Below are positions 12,486-22,207 of a DNA stretch of 64,000 bases, one piece after another. Within the stretch, counting starts at the first letter, position 1, and every line of letters starts with the position of its first letter. A program made the translations under genes and the position numbers. This DNA is from Minwuiaceae bacterium (GTDB lineage Bacteria > Pseudomonadota > Alphaproteobacteria > Minwuiales > Minwuiaceae): NCBI GenBank assembly GCA_028278525.1, contig JANQEE010000009.1:1-64000 (forward strand). Reading direction: 5' to 3'. Under the pieces are notes generated by a model. It was not told the origin of the DNA. It did not search any database and saw only the letters and a list, made by a program, of their open reading frames with translations.

Positions 12486-12616
12486 GCTTCCGGTCGACAG
12501 GCCCGGAAGTTAGTTCCCGGCGGACCTCCCATGCGCCGGGAACCATTCTACGTCTCCCAGACGTAAAGCCTCCCTGTTAGAACTCAACCGGGCCCTAGAG
12601 GGGCCCGGATTTTTTT
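12486..12616 (+). ncRNA. Structured small RNA candidate with CUCCC loops
   Basis: This non-coding stretch holds four consecutive hairpins. Hairpin 1 is CTTCCGG/CCGGAAG (12487-12493/12503-12509). Hairpin 2 is a 10-bp stem GTTCCCGGCG/CGCCGGGAAC (12513-12522/12534-12543) with loop GACCTCCCATG. Hairpin 3 is TACGT/ACGTA (12549-12553/12561-12565) presenting CTCCC. A Rho-independent terminator follows. A third CCTCCC (12569-12574) lies single-stranded before it. Such anti-Shine-Dalgarno motifs in loops are known from alphaproteobacterial sRNAs (CcsR and cuckoo/alpha-r14 types), but I cannot assign this one to a family. The 5' end is not defined; 12460 or earlier is possible. Confidence 0.65.
12588..12616 (+). 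terminator. Rho-independent terminator of the small RNA candidate
   Basis: Perfect 8-bp stem CCGGGCCC (12588-12595) and GGGCCCGG (12601-12608), loop TAGAG, followed by A and seven T (12610-12616). This is the strongest intrinsic terminator in the window. Confidence 0.85.
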
Positions 12617-12635
12617 GTGCTGATTCCTGATCGCA

Positions 12636-12718
12636 GCTTTACCGTCCCGCTCCCCCACCCGGCCACCCACACCAGTATGCTTGATGGGTGGCCGGGTGGG
12701 GGAGCGGGACGGTAAAGC
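12636..12718. repeat. 34-bp perfect inverted repeat with G-rich arm
   Basis: The arms 12636-12669 and 12685-12718 are exact reverse complements over 34 bp, with a 15-nt spacer (12670-12684). The right arm reads TGGGTGGCCGGGTGGGGG onward and contains four runs of three or more G. It sits between the small-RNA terminator and the stop of the convergent HAD gene, so it may be a bidirectional terminator. It resembles the repeat at 23590-23670. Confidence 0.9.
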
Positions 12719-12735
12719 CCCCTGTTTCAAAGAGC

Positions 12736-13383
12736 TCACACCAGCAGCGCCCCCAAATCCCGCATATCGCTGAACACCGTCGCTCCGGCGGCACCGAGTT
12801 CGTCGCCATCCGCTAACTCGGTGCCTGCAAACCCCAGAACGCTCATGCCGGCGGCCTGTGCGGCCTTGACGCCGGGTAGACTATCCTCAACCACGACACA
12901 CGTATCGGGAGAATGGCCCATCTGCTGAGCAGCGTGCAGGAACAGGTCGGGAAACGGCTTGCCGCGGGCAACCTGCTCGGCGCTATACATCCGGTCTCGG
13001 AACAGGTCCAGCAGGCCGGTCAGGCCAAGCGTGAAGTGCATCTTCTCGATCGCCCCCGACGAAGCCACACAAAATGGCAGCGCCAGGTCTTCCACGGCGT
13101 CCTTGATTCCGGGGACGGCGCTAAGTTCGTCGCGGAACGCCTGATAGGTGCGCTGCTGCAACCGGTCGAAGAAGTCGTCAGGCAGCGCGAGGTCGAACCG
13201 TTCCCTTAGCAGGACGGCGCAGGCCGGCAATGACAACCCCTTTAGCAGACCGACCGTCTCCGCCAGGCTGAGGTCCAATCCCTGCTCCGCCAACATCAGA
13301 CGAAAGGTCCGGTTCGCCGGCAGCTCGGAATCGACCAGCACGCCGTCGCAATCGAAGATCACCAATGTCGGAGGCCACGCCAT
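12736..13383 (-). CDS. HAD family phosphatase, beta-phosphoglucomutase-like
   Basis: A 215-residue haloacid-dehalogenase superfamily hydrolase. Motif I is FDCDGVLVDSE (nucleophile Asp near residue 10 and the general acid two residues on). Motif II is the Ser/Thr of CVASSG, and motifs III and IV appear as KPFPDLF and VVVEDSLPGV. The cap domain between motifs I and II places it with the PGMB/GPH-like subfamily. The substrate is likely a small sugar phosphate but cannot be fixed. It is convergent with the LysR/sRNA unit. Confidence 0.9.
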   Translation of the reverse strand: MAWPPTLVIFDCDGVLVDSELPANRTFRLMLAEQGLDLSLAETVGLLKGLSLPACAVLLRERFDLALPDDFFDRLQQRTYQAFRDELSAVPGIKDAVEDLALPFCVASSGAIEKMHFTLGLTGLLDLFRDRMYSAEQVARGKPFPDLFLHAAQQMGHSPDTCVVVEDSLPGVKAAQAAGMSVLGFAGTELADGDELGAAGATVFSDMRDLGALLV

Positions 13384-13482
13384 GGCCGATGCTCATAGCC
13401 GACCGGGGACGGCAATGCAAAGCCGGCAGCTTCGCGACCATCGCCGAGACAAATGCTAACCTGTGAACCTGTCCAACAAGCG

Positions 13483-13965
13483 ATGAAGCCCGATATGAGT
13501 ATCGAAGTACGCCGCGCGCGGCATGAGGAAGCCCAAATATTGACCAACCTGTCGCTACGGTCCAAGCGCTCCAACGGTTACGACGACGCGTTCATGGCGG
13601 CGTGCCGGGAGGAACTGACGGTCACGGAAGAGCGCATGACCGAAGGCGAGTACTGGGTCGCCGAGTCCGGCGCCATATGCGGCTGCGCCTGTCTGCTTGC
13701 GGATCCGGATGGCCGATCCGGCGAAGTGCATGCCTTTTTCATCGACCCTGCGTGGCAACGCAAAGGGGTCGGCCGTTTGCTCTGGCAAAAGCTGGTTGAA
13801 CGCGCAAAGGCGAAAGGGATCGTGGACCTGCGCCTCGATGCCGACCCCTTTGCCGTTTCCTTCTACGAGGCGATGGGCTTCAAGGTCGTGAGCGAAGCGC
13901 CATCCGGATCAATCCCGGGCCGGACTATTCCGCATATGACAATCGCGCTGGAGAGCGCCGATTAG
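13483..13965 (+). CDS. GNAT family N-acetyltransferase
   Basis: A GNAT-fold acetyltransferase of about 160 residues. The acetyl-CoA binding motif A is visible as AFFIDPAWQRKGVGRLLWQK, followed by the beta-5/alpha-4 segment DPFAVSFYEAMGFKVV. The substrate is unknown. The start is ambiguous: ATGs at 13483 and 13495 (MSIEVRRAR) are both possible, neither with a clear ribosome site. Its TAG stop overlaps the stop of convergent msrP by four bases. Confidence 0.87.
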   Translation: MKPDMSIEVRRARHEEAQILTNLSLRSKRSNGYDDAFMAACREELTVTEERMTEGEYWVAESGAICGCACLLADPDGRSGEVHAFFIDPAWQRKGVGRLLWQKLVERAKAKGIVDLRLDADPFAVSFYEAMGFKVVSEAPSGSIPGRTIPHMTIALESAD

Positions 13966-14939
13966 AGGAACAGCCGTTCCTTGCCTTCCATGCCTTTGTA
14001 AAGGTCGGCCACGAACTCGCCGTAGCCGTTATAGAGCAGGGTCGGGACGCGGTCGCCCGTGCCGAGCACCCGCTCGGTCGCCTGGCTCCAGCGCGGATGC
14101 GGCACTTCCGGGTTCACGTTGGCCCAGAAACCGTATTCCTTCGCCTGAATCTGTTCCCAGAAGCTGACCGGCCGCTGGTCCGTGAAACTGAAGCGGACGA
14201 TCGACTTGATCGATTTGAAGCCATACTTCCAGGGCACCGCCAGGCGCAACGGCGCGCCCATCTGCTTCGGCACCGGCTTGCCGTAAGCCCCGGTGACGAG
14301 GAAGGCAAGGTCGTTGGTCGCCTCTTCGATCGTGAGACCTTCCAGGTACGGCCACGGATACCAGAACGCCTTCTGTCCAGACGCGACGGAGGCATCCTTA
14401 AAAGTCTCCATGGTAACGTACTTGGCTCCGCTGAGCGGCTTGGCCATATCGACCAGCGCCTTCATCGGGAACCCGCTCCACGGCACCGCCATGGACCAAG
14501 CTTCCACGCAGCGGTGGCGGTAGAGACGTTCTTCCAGCGGCATGCGCCGGATCAGGTCGTCGATATCGACGGTCATCTCCGCCTCGACCATGCCGTCGAT
14601 CTTGACTTGCCAGGGCCTTAAGTTAAGCGACTGCGCGGCCCGATGAATCCGCTTGTGCGAGCCGAATTCGTAGAAGTTGTTGTAGGTGATCGCGTCCTCT
14701 TCGTCAGTCACCGGACGATCCAGCCGATAACGCAGGTTTTGCGGAACCGGATAAAGGTCCGCGGTCGGGTCCACCTCGCCCTTTGCCGCCCAAGCGGGCG
14801 CGGACAGGCCGACCGGGGCGGCCGCCGCCGCCCCGCCGATCGCCATGCCGGTCAAGAATCGACGCCGGTCAAGAAACACGGTCTCCGGCGTTGCCTGGGA
14901 TTCCGGGATTTCCCAGCCTCTTGGGGTCTTGATCAGCAT
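13962..14939 (-). CDS. msrP: Protein-methionine-sulfoxide reductase catalytic subunit MsrP
   Basis: Periplasmic molybdopterin enzyme that repairs oxidised methionine in envelope proteins. The product is 325 residues. A twin-arginine signal is present (DRRRFLTGM followed by an Ala/Gly stretch ending SAPAWA). The sulfite-oxidase-type core holds the Mo-ligating Cys in YRHRCVEAWSMAVPWSGFP. The usual membrane partner msrQ is not adjacent, so electrons must come from an unlinked partner. Export needs Tat and cofactor made by genes such as moaD, moaE and moeA at 40.7-42.7 kb. Confidence 0.94.
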   Translation of the reverse strand: MLIKTPRGWEIPESQATPETVFLDRRRFLTGMAIGGAAAAAPVGLSAPAWAAKGEVDPTADLYPVPQNLRYRLDRPVTDEEDAITYNNFYEFGSHKRIHRAAQSLNLRPWQVKIDGMVEAEMTVDIDDLIRRMPLEERLYRHRCVEAWSMAVPWSGFPMKALVDMAKPLSGAKYVTMETFKDASVASGQKAFWYPWPYLEGLTIEEATNDLAFLVTGAYGKPVPKQMGAPLRLAVPWKYGFKSIKSIVRFSFTDQRPVSFWEQIQAKEYGFWANVNPEVPHPRWSQATERVLGTGDRVPTLLYNGYGEFVADLYKGMEGKERLFL

Positions 14940-15054
14940 CGGTGTCTCCGTTTCGGGATCGGCTCAGTCGAACTGTCGCTCACGGGACTTAATAACTAGG
15001 CAACAAGCTATATCCCACAACTCAAGACTCCGTGAACACCGACCGGAAACCGGC

Positions 15055-15522
15055 TCATTCCAGCAGGCTGCGCAGCATCCAGGCAGTCTTTTCGGAGACC
15101 TGCATCCGCTGGGTCAACAAATCGGCCGTCGGCTCGTCATTGGCGGCGTCGGCCACCGGAAACACCGACCGCGCGGTCCGCACCACCGTCTCGTGGCCCT
15201 TGACCAGGTCGCGGATCATGTCGGTCGCGGCCGGCACGCCCTCTTCCTCCTCCACCGACGACAGTTCGGCGAAAGACTTGTAGGTGCCGGGGGCGGCCAC
15301 GCCGAGCGCCCGGATCCGTTCGGCGATTTCGTCCACCGCCGTCGCCATCTCGGTATATTCCTGCTCGAACATGACGTGCAGCGTCTGGAACATCGGCCCG
15401 GTCACGTTCCAGTGGTAATTGTGGGTTTTCAGGTAAAGCGTGTAGGTGTCCGCCAGCAACCGCGACAGCCCCGCCGCGATTTCCTGACGCTGGCCTTCAT
15501 CAATGCCGATATCGATCTGCAT
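15055..15522 (-). CDS. dps: Dps family ferritin-like DNA-protection protein
   Basis: A 155-residue Dps/starvation ferritin that stores iron and detoxifies peroxide. The first ferroxidase-site region is seen in [17 protein letters not shown], and the partner acidic helix in [20 protein letters not shown]. The C-terminal helix ends [18 protein letters not shown]. The ATG at 15522 follows AAAGGGGATT on the minus strand. A candidate Irr iron box lies about 90 bp upstream, consistent with iron control. It is transcribed alone. Confidence 0.94.
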   Translation of the reverse strand: MQIDIGIDEGQRQEIAAGLSRLLADTYTLYLKTHNYHWNVTGPMFQTLHVMFEQEYTEMATAVDEIAERIRALGVAAPGTYKSFAELSSVEEEEGVPAATDMIRDLVKGHETVVRTARSVFPVADAANDEPTADLLTQRMQVSEKTAWMLRSLLE

Positions 15523-15610
15523 GGCAATCCCCTTTCTTGGCGCCGCATGCGCCGGTCGAAATGATCCTGCCTTACATAAATTGGATGTTTCGTTGGTAGT
15601 TTCAAGATTG

Positions 15611-15627
15611 TTTAGAAATATTCTAAT
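15611..15627. promoter_or_regulatory. Candidate Irr box (ICE motif) upstream of dps
   Basis: TTTAGAA, ATA, TTCTAAT (15611-15627) matches the palindromic rhizobial iron-control element TTTAGAA-N3-TTCTAAA, as I recall it, with one mismatch. It lies 89 bp before the dps start in an AT-rich stretch and after the hydratase stop, so dps is the only gene it can easily serve. Confidence 0.5.
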
Positions 15628-15650
15628 ATTAGGCCAACTAGGTATTTCCG

Positions 15651-16445
15651 CTAGAAAAATTCGACCTCGAGGCTGCCCAGATCGCCGAAATCCGCCCTTA
15701 TGCAGTCCTCCAGGTCGGCGAAATAGACCTCTATGCAGGTGCCGGTGCTGACCAGGTCACCGGAGCGCAATCCGCCACCGGAGAAGCAGAGCGTGTTGGC
15801 AAGCCAGGCAAGCGCGTGCAGAGGGTGGCCCAGCGCATTCCCGCCGACGCCCTCGCGGACCACCTCGCCCGCGACGGACAGGATGACCGGCGCCGATTCC
15901 AAGTCGATATCCCGCCAGGCCTCGGTCGCCCGGCCGTGGACCAGGGCACCGTGGCTGCCGTTGTCGGCGATCAGCGCCGCCGCCCCTGCGGTCGTCCAAT
16001 CGGTGTAGCGGCTATCCACGACTTCGATCGCCGGCACCACCGCGCCGACCGCCGCCGCGACGCCGTCCTGATCGTACGGCGCGGCCGCCGCCGGCAGGTC
16101 GTCGATCATGCGGAAAGCGAACTCCGCCTCGATGACGCGCATGAAAAAATCGTCCGCCCGCAGCCTGGCCGGGCTGTCATGCATCGCACCAGGAAACAGC
16201 CGACCGTAAAACGGCTCGTCAATGCCGAGCTGGGCCTGCGCGGTGACGTTGGTGCAGCCGATCTTGTAGCCGACCGGCGCGCCACCCTGCAGCGCCGCCA
16301 GCCGCTCCGCATGCGCGGCCTGGATGGCGTAGGCGGCGGCCAGGTCGTCCGGCCTGCAGTCGACAGGCAACGCGTCCAACCGAACGCGAGAACGGCGGAC
16401 CTCCGTCAGGAGATCCGCAGCTTTGGCTTCCACCGAACCGGTCAC
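15651..16445 (-). CDS. 2-keto-4-pentenoate hydratase-like protein
   Basis: A 264-residue member of the MhpD/2-hydroxypenta-2,4-dienoate hydratase group of the fumarylacetoacetase fold. Supporting segments are [20 protein letters not shown], the metal-ligand region [10 protein letters not shown], and the C-terminal [14 protein letters not shown]. Such enzymes act late in meta-cleavage of aromatics, but no other aromatic pathway genes are nearby, so the substrate is open. The start is GTG (16443-16445), only three bases after the stop of the EF-G-like gene, so the two are co-translated. Confidence 0.87.
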   Translation of the reverse strand: MTGSVEAKAADLLTEVRRSRVRLDALPVDCRPDDLAAAYAIQAAHAERLAALQGGAPVGYKIGCTNVTAQAQLGIDEPFYGRLFPGAMHDSPARLRADDFFMRVIEAEFAFRMIDDLPAAAAPYDQDGVAAAVGAVVPAIEVVDSRYTDWTTAGAAALIADNGSHGALVHGRATEAWRDIDLESAPVILSVAGEVVREGVGGNALGHPLHALAWLANTLCFSGGGLRSGDLVSTGTCIEVYFADLEDCIRADFGDLGSLEVEFF

Positions 16446-16448
16446 GCG

Positions 16449-18470
16449 TTATTCCGCAGCGTGCGCCTGCAATACCTGATCGGCAAGCCGGCCGGTCAGC
16501 TCCTGCAAATGGTCGAAATTGAAGCTGAAGGTGCCGACCCCCTGGGTCAGGGACCGCAGTTCGATAATCAGGTCGTAGATTTCCGACTGCGGCATGTTGG
16601 CAGACACCTGGTCCCAACCCGGCCAGCCGTCGCGCGCGTCGAAGCCCAGGATCTGGCCGCGCCGGCCGCTGATCAGGGCGTTGATCGACGCGGTGTATTC
16701 CGACGGCGCGTAGACATCGACATGCATGATCGGTTCCAGCAGCACAGGGCTGCATTTCGGCAGGCCTTCGGTCATGGCCATGCGGCCGGCCGTCTTGAAC
16801 GCCATTTCCGAGGAATCGACCGCATGATGCTTGCCGTCGTGCAGCCGCACGGCAACATCGACGACCGGAAAGCCCAGCGGCCCATGCGCCAGGTTCTCAC
16901 GGACGCCGGCCTCCACCGCCGGAATGAACTGGCGCGGTATAACGCCGCCGACGATGTTGTCTTCGAACTGGAAGCCGGAACCGCGCGGTAGCGGCTTGAT
17001 ATCCACCGTTACGTCGCCGAATTGGCCGTGGCCGCCGGTTTGCCGTTTGAACCGCGACTGCTGCGTGACCGACTTCTTGATCGCTTCCTTGTACGGAACC
17101 CGTGGGCGCTCGGTCGTTACTTCCAAGCCGTACTTGGACTGTAACCGGTCCAGCCCGACCTTGAGATGAATGTCGCCCTGCCCCCAGATCAGCATCTGCT
17201 GAAGCTCCTGATCGTGGGTGATCATCAGCGCCGGGTCCTCTTCGACCAGCTTGGCGAGCGCGGTCGAGAGCTTGACCTCGTCGTTGCGGTTGGCCGCATG
17301 CAGCGCCAACGCGTAGACCGGTTCCAGCTGCTCGGCCTTCGGCAACGCCGGTGGCGTGTCGCCGTCGGTCAAAACCTGGCCGGTATGGACGTCCTCCATA
17401 CGGCCGAGCGCCACGACCTCGCCGGCTCCGGCCTCGGCGATCTTCGTCGGGTTATGGCCAAGCATCTTGAACAGGCCCGCGACGCGCTGGCCGTTCAATG
17501 TGGCGCCGTCCTTGACGCTGCCGGACCAGATGCGCGCCAGCGACAGTTTCCCGGATCCCTGCTGGGTCTGGTAGGTCTTCAGCACCTGGGCCACGGCTTC
17601 GTTAGACGTTGCGCCGACGCGGGCCGCCGCAACCTCCTGCCCCGGCACTTCGTGACGCAGCGCCTTCAACAGCCGGCGCACGCCGTTCTCATGCTCAGCC
17701 GCACCGAGCAGCACGGACGTAATGGCGCCTTCCTGAAGAGTTTTGGTCAGGCCGCCAAAAACCTCGTCGCGCTCCGGCTCGATATCCTCGAGCAACTCCT
17801 CCATCAGATGATCGTCGAAATCGGCGATCTGTTCCATCATGGCGAAGCGGGCCTGGGTCTTCTCCTCCGCCATCTGCGGCGGCAGGTCGATCAGTTCCGA
17901 CGGGCCGGCTTCCTTGTAGAGATAGGTGCGCTCCAGCGCGAGGTCGACATAGCCTTGAATGATCCCGTCGTTGATAATGGGGATCTGGCGCAGCACAACC
18001 GGTGTCGACGATACCGCCTGCAGCGCTTCCAGCAGATCGCTGACCGAACCGCTCGCCTTGTCGATCTTGTTGATGAAGATGAAGCGGGGGATGGCGTTGT
18101 CGTCGAGCACCTTAAGCAACGGCTGCAGCGCATTGATACGCGCCGCATCGGGCTCGCATACCACCACAGCGGCGTCCACGCCGATCAACGCGTTGTAAGC
18201 TTCCTGCAAGAACTCGATCGAACCGGGGCAATCCAGAAACGTGAACTCGTCGTCCATGAAGGTCGTCGTGGCGGTGTTGACCTCGACGCTCATGCTGCGC
18301 GCCCGCGCCTCCGGCGAGTTGTCGCCGACCGTGTTGCCTTCGGCCACGGACCCTTTCCGCGTGACCGATCCGGTTATGTAGAGGATATTTTCCAGCAGCG
18401 TCGTCTTACCGCTGAGATAGGGTCCGATAATCGCGACGCTGCGTGGTCCAGACGGCTTGTTGTTGCTCAT
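16449..18470 (-). CDS. Elongation factor G-like GTPase
   Basis: A 673-residue paralogue of EF-G. The P-loop is GPYLSGKTT rather than GHxDxGKTT, switch II is DCPG instead of DTPGH, and the specificity motif NKID is intact. Domains II-V follow in EF-G order, ending in the domain IV/V segment SEYTASINALISGRRGQI. The G1 and G3 changes mark the 'EF-G-like' family, which is not expected to replace translocase EF-G; its role is unknown. It heads a two-gene unit with the hydratase. Confidence 0.9.
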   Translation of the reverse strand: MSNNKPSGPRSVAIIGPYLSGKTTLLENILYITGSVTRKGSVAEGNTVGDNSPEARARSMSVEVNTATTTFMDDEFTFLDCPGSIEFLQEAYNALIGVDAAVVVCEPDAARINALQPLLKVLDDNAIPRFIFINKIDKASGSVSDLLEALQAVSSTPVVLRQIPIINDGIIQGYVDLALERTYLYKEAGPSELIDLPPQMAEEKTQARFAMMEQIADFDDHLMEELLEDIEPERDEVFGGLTKTLQEGAITSVLLGAAEHENGVRRLLKALRHEVPGQEVAAARVGATSNEAVAQVLKTYQTQQGSGKLSLARIWSGSVKDGATLNGQRVAGLFKMLGHNPTKIAEAGAGEVVALGRMEDVHTGQVLTDGDTPPALPKAEQLEPVYALALHAANRNDEVKLSTALAKLVEEDPALMITHDQELQQMLIWGQGDIHLKVGLDRLQSKYGLEVTTERPRVPYKEAIKKSVTQQSRFKRQTGGHGQFGDVTVDIKPLPRGSGFQFEDNIVGGVIPRQFIPAVEAGVRENLAHGPLGFPVVDVAVRLHDGKHHAVDSSEMAFKTAGRMAMTEGLPKCSPVLLEPIMHVDVYAPSEYTASINALISGRRGQILGFDARDGWPGWDQVSANMPQSEIYDLIIELRSLTQGVGTFSFNFDHLQELTGRLADQVLQAHAAE

Positions 18471-18631
18471 TTCCGGCCTCGTCCCTGTTCTTCCCTGAGA
18501 CCCGATATGTTTTCAGGCCCCCGCGAACGGCGCAAGAGGATTCGGGCGATTCAGCCGGCCGGAATCGGCCTGACGATCGAACTTCCGGGCAAAATGTGGT
18601 TAAGCCGGCGCCAAAGCGCTGGAGTCAGGCG

Positions 18632-19552
18632 CTATCGGGAGCCTGCGACATAAGGATGCAGGGCCTGCCACGCGACCCTGTGCGCCGGCGTATCGATACC
18701 GAGTTTCGCCCCCATGCGCACCACGGCGCCGGACAGGTAATCCAGCTCCAGCCGGTTGCCGCGCTCCAGATCCTGCAGCATCGACGACTTGGCTTCCGGC
18801 GGCATGCTGTGCGAACCCTCGAACAAACGGTCATGCAGGTCGTCGGCGATCGCGACTCCCTTGGCGCGGGCTACGGCGGCCGTCTCGCTCAGCAGTGCCT
18901 GCATAAGCTCCATGCCCTGGGGATCCTCGCGGATCGGCCCGAAGGTCGACCGGCAAAGACAGGTCGCGGCGCTGAACGCGGTCAGCATCACGAACTTGCG
19001 CCAGAGCGACTCCTCGATGTCCGCGGGCTGTCGCGCCGGGATGCCGGCGCTTTCGCAGGCGGCAAGCAAGGCCATCACCCGATCGCTTTGTCGGTTGTCC
19101 ATCTCGCCGAATTCGAGCGACGCCGTGGTCCCGGTATGTCGGATCACGCCCGGTTCTTCGATGACCGCGGGGATGACCGCGATACCGCCGATGACATGCT
19201 CTATGCCCAACACCTCGCCGAGCTTCTGTTCCGCGTAGACGCCGTTTTGAAACGACACCACGGCGGTGTTCGGCCCGATCATCGGCCGGATCTGTTCCGC
19301 CGCCGCTTCGGTATCCCACAGCTTGACGCAGAACATCACGATGTCGACCGGGCCGATATCCGCCGGGTTGTCAGTCGCGGTTGCCGGACGGATCAGAACG
19401 TCGCCGTTCTCGCTTAGGACCTTCAGGCCGTTGTCGCGGATCGCCTGGAGGTGCGCGCCGCGGGCGATGAAGGCGACATCGTTGCCGTCGGCCGCCAACC
19501 GCGCGCCGAAATATCCGCCGACCCCGCCGGCGCCCATAACGGCTATCTTCAT
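18632..19552 (-). CDS. 2-dehydropantoate 2-reductase (ketopantoate reductase family)
   Basis: A 306-residue NADPH-dependent reductase of the PanE/ApbA family, which makes pantoate for coenzyme A. The Rossmann motif is MKIAVMGAGGVGGYFGARLA. The conserved substrate-region lysine lies in MFCVKLWDT and a second in EESLWRKFVMLTAF. The C-terminal helical domain contains SSMLQDLERGNRLELDYLSG, a strong family signature. Alphaproteobacteria often carry several paralogues, so true pantothenate function is likely but not certain. It lies 22 bp downstream of the aminotransferase. Confidence 0.9.
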   Translation of the reverse strand: MKIAVMGAGGVGGYFGARLAADGNDVAFIARGAHLQAIRDNGLKVLSENGDVLIRPATATDNPADIGPVDIVMFCVKLWDTEAAAEQIRPMIGPNTAVVSFQNGVYAEQKLGEVLGIEHVIGGIAVIPAVIEEPGVIRHTGTTASLEFGEMDNRQSDRVMALLAACESAGIPARQPADIEESLWRKFVMLTAFSAATCLCRSTFGPIREDPQGMELMQALLSETAAVARAKGVAIADDLHDRLFEGSHSMPPEAKSSMLQDLERGNRLELDYLSGAVVRMGAKLGIDTPAHRVAWQALHPYVAGSR

Positions 19553-19574
19553 ATCGGTCTCCCCCGGGCCTGCG

Positions 19575-20795
<1,221 letters not shown>

Positions 20796-20862
20796 CTAGA
20801 GGCATCGATCAGCGGCGCAACCTATGCCGACCCGCGGTGCGGCGCAACAGCGGCGCGCCGGA

Positions 20863-21765
20863 TCAGGCGTCGGTTTCCGCCGTAACGCCCGCTTCCTGAA
20901 GCAGCCATTCGCGAAAAGCCCTGATCTTCGGCCGGTCGGCGGCCGAGGGCAGGTAGACGATGTGGTATGCCCAGCCGGTCGGCAGAGTGATGTCGAACGG
21001 CTGGATCAGCCGTCCGGCCGCCAGGTCGGCCGCCGCCAGCGCGCTGCGCGCCAACGCCACGCCGTGGCCGTCGGCGGCCGCCTGAAGCAGCATGCCGGAA
21101 TCGTCGAAACTGGGCCCGCGGCAGGTATTGACGCCCTTGACGCCGGCCGCACGGAGCCAGACATCCCAGCCGATTTCCATGTCGTCGTGCAGCAGGACAT
21201 GGTGCTTCAGGTCCGCCGGACGCTCGAGCGGCTTCTCGCCCGACGCCAGCGTCGGGCTGCAGACCGGATAGACGTCGTCCTCCATCAGCCGGATGACCTC
21301 CAGGCCGGGATAATTCCCGCCCCCGAAACGAATGCCGATATCCACCGTCTCGACCGAGAAATCGACCTGTTGATCGGTCGTCGACAGCAGCACGTCGATA
21401 TCCGGGTGCCGCTCGCGAAACCGGTCAAGCCGATGCACCAGCCACTTGGTGGCGAACGACGGCATGGTGGTAACCCGAAGCTCGCCGCCCTCGTCGCTGG
21501 CCAGAACCCGGGACGTGGCCGCAGCCAGGCGATCCAGGCCTTCGCGTAAACCTGGGTAATAAATCTGACCTGCTTCGGTAAGGATTACTTCACGATTTCG
21601 ACGACGGAACAAAGGGAGACCGAGCCACTCCTCCAACGCTTTGATCTGGTGGCTGACGGCTGCCGGCGTAACGTTTAATTCGTCCGCCGCCCGGGTAAAA
21701 CTGAGATGCCTGGCGGCGGCTTCGAAGGCCCGCAGCGCGTTCAAAGCCGGCAAACGTCGCGCCAT
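20863..21765 (-). CDS. GcvA-like LysR family regulator
   Basis: A 300-residue LysR protein of the GcvA/AmpR branch. The helix-turn-helix is LPALNALRAFEAAARHLSFT with RAADELNVTPAAVSHQIKAL. The effector domain carries DIGIRFGGGNYPGL, characteristic of the group. GcvA-type proteins control glycine cleavage or beta-lactamase elsewhere; neither gene is here. A palindrome (21787-21803) just before its start suggests autoregulation. The divergent neighbour is the DUF1127 gene. Confidence 0.92.
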   Translation of the reverse strand: MARRLPALNALRAFEAAARHLSFTRAADELNVTPAAVSHQIKALEEWLGLPLFRRRNREVILTEAGQIYYPGLREGLDRLAAATSRVLASDEGGELRVTTMPSFATKWLVHRLDRFRERHPDIDVLLSTTDQQVDFSVETVDIGIRFGGGNYPGLEVIRLMEDDVYPVCSPTLASGEKPLERPADLKHHVLLHDDMEIGWDVWLRAAGVKGVNTCRGPSFDDSGMLLQAAADGHGVALARSALAAADLAAGRLIQPFDITLPTGWAYHIVYLPSAADRPKIRAFREWLLQEAGVTAETDA

Positions 21766-21786
21766 TTCGGGATTCCATTCATTTCA

Positions 21787-21803
21787 TGTTAGCTAATCTA
21801 ACA
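21787..21803. promoter_or_regulatory. Candidate LysR operator
   Basis: TGTTAG, CTAAT, CTAACA is a 6-5-6 perfect dyad containing a T-N11-A LysR box. It begins 22 bp upstream of the GcvA-like gene start and could control it or the divergent DUF1127 gene. Confidence 0.4.
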
Positions 21804-21925
21804 GATGATATGAGAATTGATCGTTTGCGGGCAAGCCCGACCACCCTTATCTCAATACCATCGAGGATGGACGCAGGAATAGCGGCGCGTTGGAAACGGC
21901 CGCTCTAGTACGGAGGAATCATGTG

Positions 21926-22168
21926 ATGACCAAGATGATCGAAACCTATACCGAGAGCTTTGTCGCCAGCCCGCGGGCGGCCCGGTTGCCGATCACGGCG
22001 GTACTCCTCCGCGCGATTACCGCCGGTATGGACACGCTGTACGAGTGGCAGCGCCGGTTTTCGGACCGCCATCACCTGCAGACCCTGGACGACCGCCTGC
22101 TGGCCGATATCGGCCTGTCGCGGGCCGATGTGAACAGCGAATCCCAGAAGCCATTCTGGCAGGCCTGA
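21926..22168 (+). CDS. DUF1127 domain protein
   Basis: An 80-residue small basic protein. The C-terminal DUF1127 signature is LQTLDDRLLADIGLSRADVN; the upstream half is a helix with YEWQRRFSDRHH. DUF1127 proteins are widespread in alphaproteobacteria and several bind RNA or act in phosphate and stress physiology. The ATG at 21926 follows GGAGGAA at 21912-21918; the earlier ATG at 21921 is immediately closed by TGA. It is divergent from the GcvA-like gene. Confidence 0.88.
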   Translation: MTKMIETYTESFVASPRAARLPITAVLLRAITAGMDTLYEWQRRFSDRHHLQTLDDRLLADIGLSRADVNSESQKPFWQA

Positions 22169-22207
22169 GCATCGCGCGGCGCCCCTGTTCCGGCATGGGC
22201 GCCGCCG

